Part shown: in pieces, positions 49,617-57,253 of the stretch
How the letters are laid out: every line of letters starts with the position of its first letter
Numbering within the stretch: position 1 is the first letter of the stretch
From: Rhynchopus euleeides
Taxonomy: Eukaryota > Euglenozoa > Diplonemea > Diplonemida > Diplonemidae
NCBI GenBank assembly: GCA_963210315.1
Contig: OY723239.1
Coordinates: 467,501 to 531,500 of the forward strand
Direction of reading: 5' to 3'
Length of the DNA: 64,000 nt
The notes under the pieces: generated by a model
What the model was told of the DNA's origin: nothing
Seen by the model: only the letters and a program-made list of their open reading frames with translations
The model's database searches: none
Position numbers and translations under genes: made by a program

Positions 49617-49784
49617 CCGCAGGCCAAGAACCCGGTGTGCAGATGCACGTTGGGAGCCCCCTGAAGTCCGCACACGCCCTCTCTGAGTAGTCCCCGACCA
49701 AGCGCTGGCCTCTCTGACCGACTACCATGCCGCCGCAGGCCAAGAACCCGGTGTGCCGAAGCACGTTGGGAGCCCCCTGAAGTC
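49617..49784. repeat. 52-bp direct repeat pair between the genes
   Basis: Copies at 49617-49668 and 49733-49784, start to start 116 bp, are identical at 50 of 52 positions. They differ only in the middle (CAGATGCACG against CCGAAGCACG). Each starts CCGCAGGCCAAGAACCCGG and ends GAGCCCCCTGAAGTC. They lie just downstream of the transposase-like gene. Possible roles are protein-binding iterons, a duplicated regulatory element, or a chance local duplication. I see no further copy in the island. Confidence 0.85.
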
Positions 49785-49954
49785 AACACAGCACCCCGCC
49801 AGTGGCTCCAGCTGTCCCTCCCCATGTCAGAGTTGACGGAAAAAGGCGGACCCTCTTTTGTCCCAGTGCTCCGTGCTATGCACTGGGACCCCGTTGCCCA
49901 GGCGGACCAGCCTGGGGGAGCCCTCGGGGTGTGGGGTTGAGTTTTACGACTTCC

Positions 49955-52582
49955 CTAGGTCTTAGGTAGTTTAAGGTCGTGCCCAGGACCCGTAAAAAAA
50001 AGGATCTCCCAGCCCTTGTCATACGTCGGGCTCCCCCGCTTCACCGCTGACTGCGCCGTCACGTAGACCTGCCAGAGTAGGTAAGAGGTGAGGAGGTAGA
50101 GCTGGATATCGAGCTCTTGAGTCCTCTGCAGCATCCGCGACAATGACGTCGAGAAGCTCTCACGCATGTCCTGCAGCACCTTCGACCACTGCAGGAAGCG
50201 CGAAGCGTTCTCCACGTGCACCGAGAACTTTGACCCGGTGACCCGCTTGAAAGCGAAGCCCTTTGGGATCGTCCCGTGCACGGCCAACACATTGTTCAGC
50301 GCGGTCGTTCCGGAGGAATCAATCCCGTTCTCCACATCGAGAGTGGCCACGATCCCCAGCAACAGGTCAGTCGCACTCGATTTGCCCTCGCCTGTCGTAG
50401 AGTGCGACGCCCACGCACAGGCAACCGACTGCGCAGCCTGCAAGGACCTTCCAAGCTTGTGCGTGCAGCATTGCAACACACCCCGGTTGGCGTCCTTCGC
50501 CATCTTGTTGGCGGTCGCACAGTGGTCCACCATCACCATCTGCTCCACACCCACATCCTGTTCCTCGATCTTCCGGATCGTCTCCGTCAGATTCTCCGAG
50601 AGCAGCTTTGCTCGCGTAGACGGAACTATCCGCGTCGTGACGGTGGCGCTCACCTCTTTCCCGCCCACGTACCCGTAAGCCACATGCGTGTCGTGCATGC
50701 GACCCCCAATCCTGGCGGAGGTGTCGCACCCAATGGCCACGGTGGGCTTGTCCCCCAGCTGCGAGTCCCTCGCCTTATCCTTCAGGTACTCAAAGAAGGC
50801 CTCGACAGACACCCGGCCGGCCACCCAGTCGAGGCGCCCAATCGTCCGAGCCGAGGGAATGGGCAGCTTCTCGCGGGGCAGCCCAAACAGGATAGCGAAG
50901 ACGTCCCCGATGAGCCGGTGCACCGCTTTCAGACCCAGGCCCTCCCAACGCAGGCGGTGCACGAGCCGCCGGATCTTCAGCGGGTATGCGTGCGTGGTAC
51001 CCCGGTGGTGCAGGCCGGTCGCGTAGTAGGTCTCGGGGGAGACGCGTTCCCGCAGACTCAAAACCTCCTCGGTGAGGATGCGGTTCCTCCGCTCAAGGAC
51101 GTACACCTTCGCCATCGCCCACCGCTTGGCCTGGTCCAGCCGCTTCGTGACCCTCCGCCACTGAGCCGCTTCATAGGCCGGTCGGCCACGACGATCCTTC
51201 GACGACGCAGCAGTGGCGGGGGTCGCACGGGTGGAGGGAGTGGAGGCAGGGCGCGATGCACCAGACGGCGTGACAGGCCCGGGTGTGCTCGACGCAGAGA
51301 CATCGTCCACTTCCATGGCTGTGCTGCACTTACCCTCAGACACACACTCACCGAAGCAGAATCGGGCAACACGCCCTGTCGACTCTGAGCGGTGGGACCG
51401 CACAACAACAGCACCCTGACCAAGCAAGCTGTGGTTCCCGCACAGCTTCTCCTTGGCAGCAGAATTCACCCCTCCTCGGGAGATCATCCTCAGCCCAGCC
51501 TCCAAGGGCACCCCTGCAACTCCGCAAATCGCCTCCCGAAGTTGATCATGGGTGCGCATGCACCCGCTCACATCCCCAGACAGAACACGGCGGATGAAAA
51601 TCTCGACGGCACCTGACAGTGTCGTCGGAGCAGCAGGATCGCAAGGAGCACAATCCAGCTGCACGCTCTGCTGTGACAGCTCCTCGCCTGCGGGCACGGC
51701 GGGGCCGTCATCCATCGACTCGGACCGCTCCGCGAGGGTCGCCGGTGTAGGGGCGTCCGACACGTCGTCGCCCGCATCGACAGCGATCGCATCCAGCAAA
51801 TCACCCATGCGGCGCAGCTCAGCCGCATCCGGAGGGCCGCCCTCCATCGACACGTCCCCATCATGGACATCCTCTGTCACAGCAACCGTCGGAGCCGGAG
51901 GAGGTGCTGTTGCCGAGGTGGTGAGGCTAGACGTCAACTGAGCCTGCGGTGTGGGGCACATGTCCTCCTCCCCCTCCTCGGAGCAATCACTGCCATCAGC
52001 CGCAGGAGGTGCGAAGCGGCCCGGGGACGAAGCAGTCAACTGCCGGACTGTCTCTTCGGAGGAGAGGGAATCGGGCGGACCTCGAGAGGCGGGTGCGCGA
52101 GGGTCGTCCATCGCCACATCACGGAGAGGAGCGTCGGCCATCACCACATCGGGTGGCAGAGAGAGGGAAGGAACGGCAGAAGGCACACAGTCGTCAACAT
52201 CAGACTCATGATCAGAGCTGCAGCAGGGTGGGCAATCAGCCACGATCGCAGGACCTCGACGACACAGGCAGTAGTGCGCAACACCCTTCCTGAGCGCTCC
52301 GCCAGCACGCTTGCACAGCATCCAGCGCTCCGATGACCCCACACACGTCAGGATGCGTTGGTCCATGTTGGGTCCCAACCCCTCCGACTCCTCGAGGTGC
52401 TGCTCGACTGCTCCCACGAGGAAGTCAAACGTCCAGCCGCAAAATCCGTCACTCTGGCCATCCAAGAACCGCGACACGAGGACCTCAACAGGGAGCCGCT
52501 GCGCTGCAGGTCTCCTTCCGCACTTCCTCTCGTGCCGCAGCAGGTTCGCATACGGCCTCCTGCAGAAGCGACAGGAATCCAT
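49955..52582 (-). CDS. Putative DDE-type transposase-like protein with CCHC finger
   Basis: 875 codons without introns, ending TAG. The frame extends to a TTG at 52618, but the first ATG is 52580-52582. The N-terminus has a C-x2-C-x9-H-x3-C finger (C4, C7, H17, C21). A module at 32-106 (VEVLVSRFLDG...LC...VAHYC) is repeated at about 326-412 (VEIFIRRVLSG...LC...VARFC). Between them is a Ser/Pro/Asp-rich linker. Then come RRGRP (464-468, AT-hook-like), a Leu/Arg coiled coil (about 485-515) and a helix-turn-helix-like region ending PSARTIGRLDW. The C-terminal third has AIGCDTSARIGG (D620), MVMVDHCATANK (D686) and CCTHKLG, that is C705-x2-H708. Two acids followed by C-x2-H match the RNase H-fold core seen in several eukaryotic cut-and-paste transposase superfamilies. 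The final acid is uncertain: E751 or E791, both in V-E-N. I cannot assign a superfamily. The gene lies upstream of the USP gene on the same strand. Confidence 0.8.
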   Translation of the reverse strand: MDSCRFCRRPYANLLRHERKCGRRPAAQRLPVEVLVSRFLDGQSDGFCGWTFDFLVGAVEQHLEESEGLGPNMDQRILTCVGSSERWMLCKRAGGALRKGVAHYCLCRRGPAIVADCPPCCSSDHESDVDDCVPSAVPSLSLPPDVVMADAPLRDVAMDDPRAPASRGPPDSLSSEETVRQLTASSPGRFAPPAADGSDCSEEGEEDMCPTPQAQLTSSLTTSATAPPPAPTVAVTEDVHDGDVSMEGGPPDAAELRRMGDLLDAIAVDAGDDVSDAPTPATLAERSESMDDGPAVPAGEELSQQSVQLDCAPCDPAAPTTLSGAVEIFIRRVLSGDVSGCMRTHDQLREAICGVAGVPLEAGLRMISRGGVNSAAKEKLCGNHSLLGQGAVVVRSHRSESTGRVARFCFGECVSEGKCSTAMEVDDVSASSTPGPVTPSGASRPASTPSTRATPATAASSKDRRGRPAYEAAQWRRVTKRLDQAKRWAMAKVYVLERRNRILTEEVLSLRERVSPETYYATGLHHRGTTHAYPLKIRRLVHRLRWEGLGLKAVHRLIGDVFAILFGLPREKLPIPSARTIGRLDWVAGRVSVEAFFEYLKDKARDSQLGDKPTVAIGCDTSARIGGRMHDTHVAYGYVGGKEVSATVTTRIVPSTRAKLLSENLTETIRKIEEQDVGVEQMVMVDHCATANKMAKDANRGVLQCCTHKLGRSLQAAQSVACAWASHSTTGEGKSSATDLLLGIVATLDVENGIDSSGTTALNNVLAVHGTIPKGFAFKRVTGSKFSVHVENASRFLQWSKVLQDMRESFSTSLSRMLQRTQELDIQLYLLTSYLLWQVYVTAQSAVKRGSPTYDKGWEILFFTGPGHDLKLPKT

Positions 52583-53016
52583 CTTGTGACCAATCTGGCA
52601 TCGCCAGAAGGGGTTCAAACCCTGACTCCTGACAGAAGGAGGGGGGTGCTGGTGACAAAAGCTATCAGTGCGCCGATCAAAAGTTGACTGAACAGGGGTG
52701 CCTTGTCAGCGACTGGGGGTGCGAGCGCAAAATAAACAGCTGACAATGGGGGTCTTCGCTACGGGGTGATCGTCAGTGCATTTTAGTGCACTTGCTGTTG
52801 AAATGGCTGAAAACTGACGAAGATTCTCGAAGAATGACGACCAGCGAAGACCCCCACTGACGCAAAAGTTTCCGGCAAAACAGTCATAAAAAATAGTGGC
52901 TGAGTGGAAGCCACTCTCTCGCGATTCGGGTGCACAACCCGGGGTAGTAAATTACTGAATGGGGAGGGGGGTGTGTGCAGTGCTGATCGACTCCACGCTC
53001 CAACAACAGAACGACC
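52583..53016. other. Region upstream of the transposase-like gene
   Basis: 434 bp between the transposase-like start codon and the 120-bp array, the expected promoter region of that minus-strand gene. It contains the inverted repeat at 52747-52856 and a nested small palindrome, several TGACGA/TGACTGA-like words, and a G-rich patch near 52957-52970 with only two long G runs. No ORF here is convincing. Confidence 0.6.
52747..52856. repeat. Inverted repeat with 14-bp perfect arms
   Basis: TGGGGGTCTTCGCT at 52747-52760 and its exact reverse complement at 52843-52856 enclose 82 bp. Pairing continues imperfectly inward (GGTGATCGTCA against GGTCGTCA). Inside lies a second dyad, AGTGCA (52775-52780) with TGCACT (52787-52792). 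It is centred about 220 bp upstream of the transposase-like start codon. It could be an operator, a transposase-binding site, a cruciform or an internal terminus. Confidence 0.8.
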
Positions 53017-56000
53017 CATTCAGACCCGTCTCCACCCTGCCAGATACAGTAACCGACCATAGGAATCCGCTGAGCAGCCCCCAACTTTCCTGAGCAGCCC
53101 CCAGGTAATCCAGGCACAGGATGACCCGTTCCGACCCATTTGCACCCTGCCGGATACCCGATCAGCATGCCGGAGACCAATAGAATCCGCTGAGCAGCCC
53201 CCGACTTTCCTGAGCAGCCCCCAGGTACTCCAGGCACAGGGTGACCCGTTCCGACCCATTTGCACCCTGCCGGATGCCCGATCAGCATGCCGGAGACCAA
53301 TAGAATCCGCTGAGCAGCCCCCGACTTTCCTGAGCAGCCCCCAGGTATTCCAGGCACAGGATGACCCGTTCCGACCCGTGTCCACCCTGCCGGATACCCG
53401 ATCAGCATGCCGGAGACCAATAGAATCCGCTGAGCAGCCCCCAACTTTCCTGAGCAGCCCCCAGGTACTCCAGGCACAGGATGACCCGTTCCGACCCATT
53501 TGCACCCTGCCGGATACCCGATCAGCATGCCGGAGACCAATAGAATCCGCTGAGCAGCCCCCAACTTTCCTGAGCAGCCCCAGGTACTCCAGGCACAGGA
53601 TGACCCGTTCCGACCCATTTGCACCCTGCCGGATACCCGATCAGCATGCCGGAGACCAATAGAATCCGCTGAGCAGCCCCCAACTTTCCTGAGCAGCCCC
53701 CAGGTAATCCAGGCACAGGATGACCCGTTCCGACCCATTTGCACCCTGCCGGATGCCCGATCAGCATGCCGGAGACCAATAGAATCCGCTGAGCAGCCCC
53801 CGACTTTCCTGAGCAGCCCCCAGGTAATCCAGGCACAGGATGACCCGTTCCGACCCGTGTCCACCCTGCCGGATACCCGATCAGCATGCCGGAGACCAAT
53901 AGAATCCGCTGAGCAGCCCCCAACTTTCCTGAGCAGCCCCCAGGTAATCCAGGCACAGGATGACCCGTTCCGACCCATTTGCACCCTGCCGGATGCCCGA
54001 TCAGCATGCCGGAGACCAATAGAATCCGCTGAGCAGCCCCCGACTTTCCTGAGCAGCCCCCAGGTAATCCAGGCACAGGATGACCCGTTCCGACCCGTGT
54101 CCACCCTGCCGGATACCCGATCAGCATGCCGGAGACCAATAGAATCCGCTGAGCAGCCCCCAACTTTCCTGAGCAGCCCCCAGGTAATCCAGGCACAGGA
54201 TGACCCGTTCCGACCCATTTGCACCCTGCCGGATGCCCGATCAGCATGCCGGAGACCAATAGAATCCGCTGAGCAGCCCCCAACTTTCCTGAGCAGCCCC
54301 CAGGTAATCCAGGCACAGGATGACCCGTTCCGACCCATTTGCACCCTGCCGGATGCCCGATCAGCATGCCGGAGACCAATAGAATCCGCTGAGCAGCCCC
54401 CGACGTTCCTGAGCAGCCCCCAGGTAATCCAGGCACAGGATGACCCGTTCCGACCCGTGTCCACCCTGCCGGATACCCGATCAGCATGCCGGAGACCAAT
54501 AGAATCCGCTGAGCAGCCCCCAACTTTCCTGAGCAGCCCCCAGGTAATCCAGGCACAGGATGACCCGTTCCGACCCATTTGCACCCTGCCGGATGCCCGA
54601 TCAGCATGCCGGAGACCAATAGAATCCGCTGAGCAGCCCCCGACTTTCCTGAGCAGCCCCCAGGTAATCCAGGCACAGGATGACCCGTTCCGACCCATTT
54701 GCACCCTGCCGGATGCCCGATCAGCATGCCGGAGACCAATAGAATCCGCTGAGCAGCCCCCAGGTAATCCAGGCACAGGATGACCCGTTCCGACCCGTGT
54801 CCACCCTGCCGGATACCCGATCAGCATGCCGGAGACCAATAGAATCCGCTGAGCAGCCCCCAACTTTCCTGAGCAGCCCCCAGGTATTCCAGGCACAGGA
54901 TGACCCGTTCCGACCCATTTGCACCCTGCCGGATGCCCGATCAGCATGCCGGAGACCAATAGAATCCGCTGAGCAGCCCCCAACTTTCCTGAGCAGCCCC
55001 CAGGTAATCCAGGCACAGGATGACCCGTTCCGACCCATTTGCACCCTGCCGGATGCCCGATCAGCATGCCGGAGACCAATAGAATCCGCTGAGCAGCCCC
55101 CGACTTTCCTGAGCAGCCCCCAGGTAATCCAGGCACAGGATGACCCGTTCCGACCCGTGTCCACCCTGCCGGATACCCGATCAGCATGCCGGAGACCAAT
55201 AGAATCCGCTGAGCAGCCCCCAACTTTCCTGAGCAGCCCCCAGGTATTCCAGGCACAGGATGACCCGTTCCGACCCATTTGCACCCTGCCGGATGCCCGA
55301 TCAGCATGCCGGAGACCAATAGAATCCGCTGAGCAGCCCCCAACCTTCCTGAGCAGCCCCCAGGTAATCCAGGCACAGGATGACCCGTTCCGACCCATTT
55401 GCACCCTGCCGGATGCCCGATCAGCATGCCGGAGACCAATAGAATCCGCTGAGCAGCCCCCGACTTTCCTGAGCAGCCCCCAGGTAATCCAGGCACAGGA
55501 TGACCCGTTCCGACCCATTTGCACCCTGCCGGATGCCCGATCAGCATGCCGGAGACCAATAGAATCCGCTGAGCAGCCCCCAGGTAATGCAGGCACAGGA
55601 TGACCCGTTCCGACCCGTGTCCACCCTGCCGGATACCCGATCAGCATGCCGGAGACCAATAGAATCCGCTGAGCAGCCCCCAACTTTCCTGAGCAGCCCC
55701 CAGGTATTCCAGGCACAGGATGACCCGTTCCGACCCATTTGCACCCTGCCGGATGCCCGATCAGCATGCCGGAGACCAATAGAATCCGCTGAGCAGCCCC
55801 CAACTTTCCTGAGCAGCCCCCAGGTAATCCAGGCACAGGATGACCCGTTCCGACCCATTTGCACCCTGCCGGATGCCCGATCAGCATGCCGGAGACCAAT
55901 AGAATCCGCTGAGCAGCCCCCGACTTTCCTGAGCAGCCCCCAGGTAATCCAGGCACAGGATGACCCGTTCCGACCCGTGTCCACCCTGCCGGATACCCGA

Positions 56001-56700
56001 TCAGCATGCCGGAGACCAATAGAATCCGCTGAGCAGCCCCCAACTTTCCTGAGCAGCCCCCAGGTATTCCAGGCACAGGATGACCCGTTCCGACCCATTT
56101 GCACCCTGCCGGATGCCCGATCAGCATGCCGGAGACCAATAGAATCCGCTGAGCAGCCCCCAACCTTCCTGAGCAGCCCCCAGGTAATCCAGGCACAGGA
56201 TGACCCGTTCCGACCCATTTGCACCCTGCCGGATGCCCCATCAGCATGCCGGAGACCAATAGAATCCGCTGAGCAGCCCCCAACTTTCCTGAGCAGCCCC
56301 CAGGTAATCCAGGCACAGGATGACCCGTTCCGACCCATTTGCACCCTGCCGGATACCCGATCAGCATGCCGGAGACCAATAGAATCCGCTGAGCAGCCCC
56401 CGACTTTCCTGAGCAGCCCCCAGGTAATCCAGGCACAGGATGACCCGTTCCGACCCGTGTCCACCCTGCCGGATACCCGATCAGCATGCCGGAGACCAAT
56501 AGAATCCGCTGAGCAGCCCCCAACTTTCCTGAGCAGCCCCCAGGTACTCCAGGCACAGGATGACCCGTTCCGACCCATTTGCACCCTGCCGGATGCCCCA
56601 TCAGCATGCCGGAGACCAATAGAATCCGCTGAGCAGCCCCCGACTTTCCTGAGCAGCCCCCAGGTATTCCAGGCACAGGACGACCCATTCTGACCCATTT
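53017..56700. repeat. 120-bp satellite array (about 30 copies)
   Basis: The marker TCAGCATGCCGG occurs 30 times, from 53162 to about 56601, usually 120 bp apart. One unit is 119 bp (a C lost near 53580) and two are 100 bp (54721-54820 and 55541-55640). Each unit contains CTGAGCAGCCCCCA twice, 20 bp apart. The 100-bp units are exactly what deletion between these two copies would give. Variant sites include CATTTGC or CGTGTCC, GATGCCC or GATACCC, and CCAACTTTC or CCGACTTTC. The edge copies are diverged: CGACCCATTC at both array ends replaces TGACCCGTTC inside. The 120-bp length keeps several frames open, giving long artefactual ORFs on both strands. Confidence 0.97.
54721..56360. repeat. 820-bp higher-order repeat within the 120-bp array (two copies)
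   Basis: 54721-55540 and 55541-56360 each consist of one 100-bp short unit followed by six 120-bp units, with the same order of variants (for example CAGGTATTCC, and CAACCTTCC near 55340 and 56160). This is a tandem duplication of a seven-unit block with a few later substitutions. Confidence 0.85.
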
Positions 56701-56842
56701 GCATTGGTCGCTCACAGCTCGCAGAGGTCGCTCCGCACCAAAAAAGCGTCGCTCACCGCGACCAGACGCCGAGAATTTCAACTCATAGCAGCCAGAAGTC
56801 AGCACAGGAGTATCTAGCCGTCGGCTTTTCGTCCTGCCCAAC

Positions 56843-57022
56843 ATGGCACCCTCAGGAGGCGTGCACTCCAACACTCTTTACAGTATGTTAAATGGAGGCA
56901 TGCCCCTCACCACTCAGCTGCTGATGAGAGGTGGACCACACGTCAAGGACGTGCCAGGTACCACCTACTCACCAGGAGCTGCCCTGCCTTGGGAGCAGAG
57001 AATGGGGTTTAACATGCAGTAA
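56843..57022 (+). CDS. Small hypothetical ORF, 59 residues
   Basis: ATG at 56843 in the context CAACATGGC (A at -3, G at +4, a strong eukaryotic start context) and TAA at 57020-57022. The frame is open upstream to a TAG at 56786, so it could also be a terminal exon. The product begins MAPSGGVHSNTLYS and ends EQRMGFNMQ; it has no membrane segment and no domain I recognise. The stop codon is followed after one base by a strong hairpin (57024-57059). It is the only plus-strand candidate gene in the island outside the repeats. The chance of a random ORF this long is appreciable. Confidence 0.3.
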   Translation: MAPSGGVHSNTLYSMLNGGMPLTTQLLMRGGPHVKDVPGTTYSPGAALPWEQRMGFNMQ

Positions 57023-57023
57023 C

Positions 57024-57059
57024 CCCTCCAGACAGTGCAGATGTGCTGTGTCTGGAGGG
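57024..57059. other. Hairpin with 11-bp perfect stem
   Basis: CCCTCCAGACA (57024-57034) pairs exactly with TGTCTGGAGGG (57049-57059), leaving a 14-nt loop with a further GCA/TGC pairing. It begins two bases after the stop codon of the 59-codon ORF. It could be an RNA 3'-end structure or a DNA hairpin near an element end. Confidence 0.7.
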
Positions 57060-57131
57060 TCCCAGAACCCTTAGAAAACCCCCCCTATATTGGCCCTGTG
57101 GCCCCCCCAGCCCATTTTTCAGCACCAAATT

Positions 57132-57156
57132 GGAAATTTTGGACCCCAAAATTTCC
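57132..57156. other. Hairpin with 11-bp perfect stem and 3-nt loop
   Basis: GGAAATTTTGG (57132-57142), loop ACC, then CCAAAATTTCC (57146-57156). A tight perfect stem, 97 bp from the right end of the island. Subterminal hairpins are known from several transposon types, but no other end signature such as CTRR-A/T is visible here. Confidence 0.75.
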
Positions 57157-57253
57157 TCCAAAAATCAGTTTTTCCTGGGTGTGGGTGTGTCTGGGGCCGG
57201 GAAAATGGTGTTTTGGGCGAAATTTTGGGAAAAAATTTTTCGATTTTTTTTTT

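Larger units (their letters stand above)
48877..49954. other. Intergenic region between the two minus-strand genes
   Basis: A 1078-bp region downstream of the transposase-like gene and upstream of the USP gene, so it should hold the 3' end of the first and the promoter of the second unless the two are co-transcribed. It has two G-quadruplex motifs on opposite strands, a 52-bp direct repeat, and an A-rich patch around 49175-49225. A TATA-like ATATAT on either strand lies at 49255-49260, about 380 bp upstream of the USP start codon; I do not consider it proven. Short ORFs here are not convincing. Confidence 0.6.
42367..57253. mobile_element. Candidate large two-gene mobile element or insertion island in the satellite
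   Basis: A 14,887-bp non-satellite island with the 51-bp array on both sides. It holds two long minus-strand genes, one transposase-like and one with a ubiquitin-specific protease domain, plus a separate 120-bp tandem array. The left array stops after monomer base 36 and the right array resumes at monomer base 4, so 18 bp of a continuous phase are missing. I see no target-site duplication. A weak inverted similarity links the two ends (plus 42435-42477 against minus 57219-57179, both with CATTTT...TCCCG then GCCCCA), but it is gapped and not terminal. The element interpretation rests on gene content and setting; the true ends could lie inside the island. The alternative is a non-mobile chromosomal island. 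Confidence 0.4.
56701..57253. other. Unique right tail of the island
   Basis: 553 bp between the 120-bp array and the resumed 51-bp satellite. It contains the 59-codon plus-strand ORF, two hairpins and a terminal AT-rich stretch ending in T10 (57244-57253) directly abutting the satellite. The last 200 bp resemble the left flank in style, with short homopolymer runs and GGGGCC/CCCC words. Confidence 0.6.

Noticed and set aside
50340-50400. Possible Walker A (P-loop) in the transposase-like protein (GEGKSS)
   Set aside because: The first glycine of G-x4-G-K-S/T is missing (Ser is found there) and no Walker B is evident.
50276-51388. 370-codon plus-strand ORF antisense to the transposase-like gene
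   Set aside because: Shadow of the minus-strand gene; no domain signature, and low-complexity Arg/Pro content.
43051-52760. Shared AATGGGGGTC word near 43055 and 52745 as possible paired sites
   Set aside because: A 10-bp match between two regions of this size is expected by chance and does not extend.
52884-56874. Long minus-strand ORFs of 891 and 717 codons, and plus-strand ORFs up to 368 codons, over the 120-bp array
   Set aside because: The unit is a multiple of three and stop-poor in at least three frames. The 100- and 119-bp units shift frame, so no single frame is maintained. The 717-codon ORF starts at a GTG.
57244-57253. T10 as the tail of a retrotransposon
   Set aside because: Both genes run on the minus strand, so a poly-A tail would lie at the left border. 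No reverse transcriptase or LTR pair is present.
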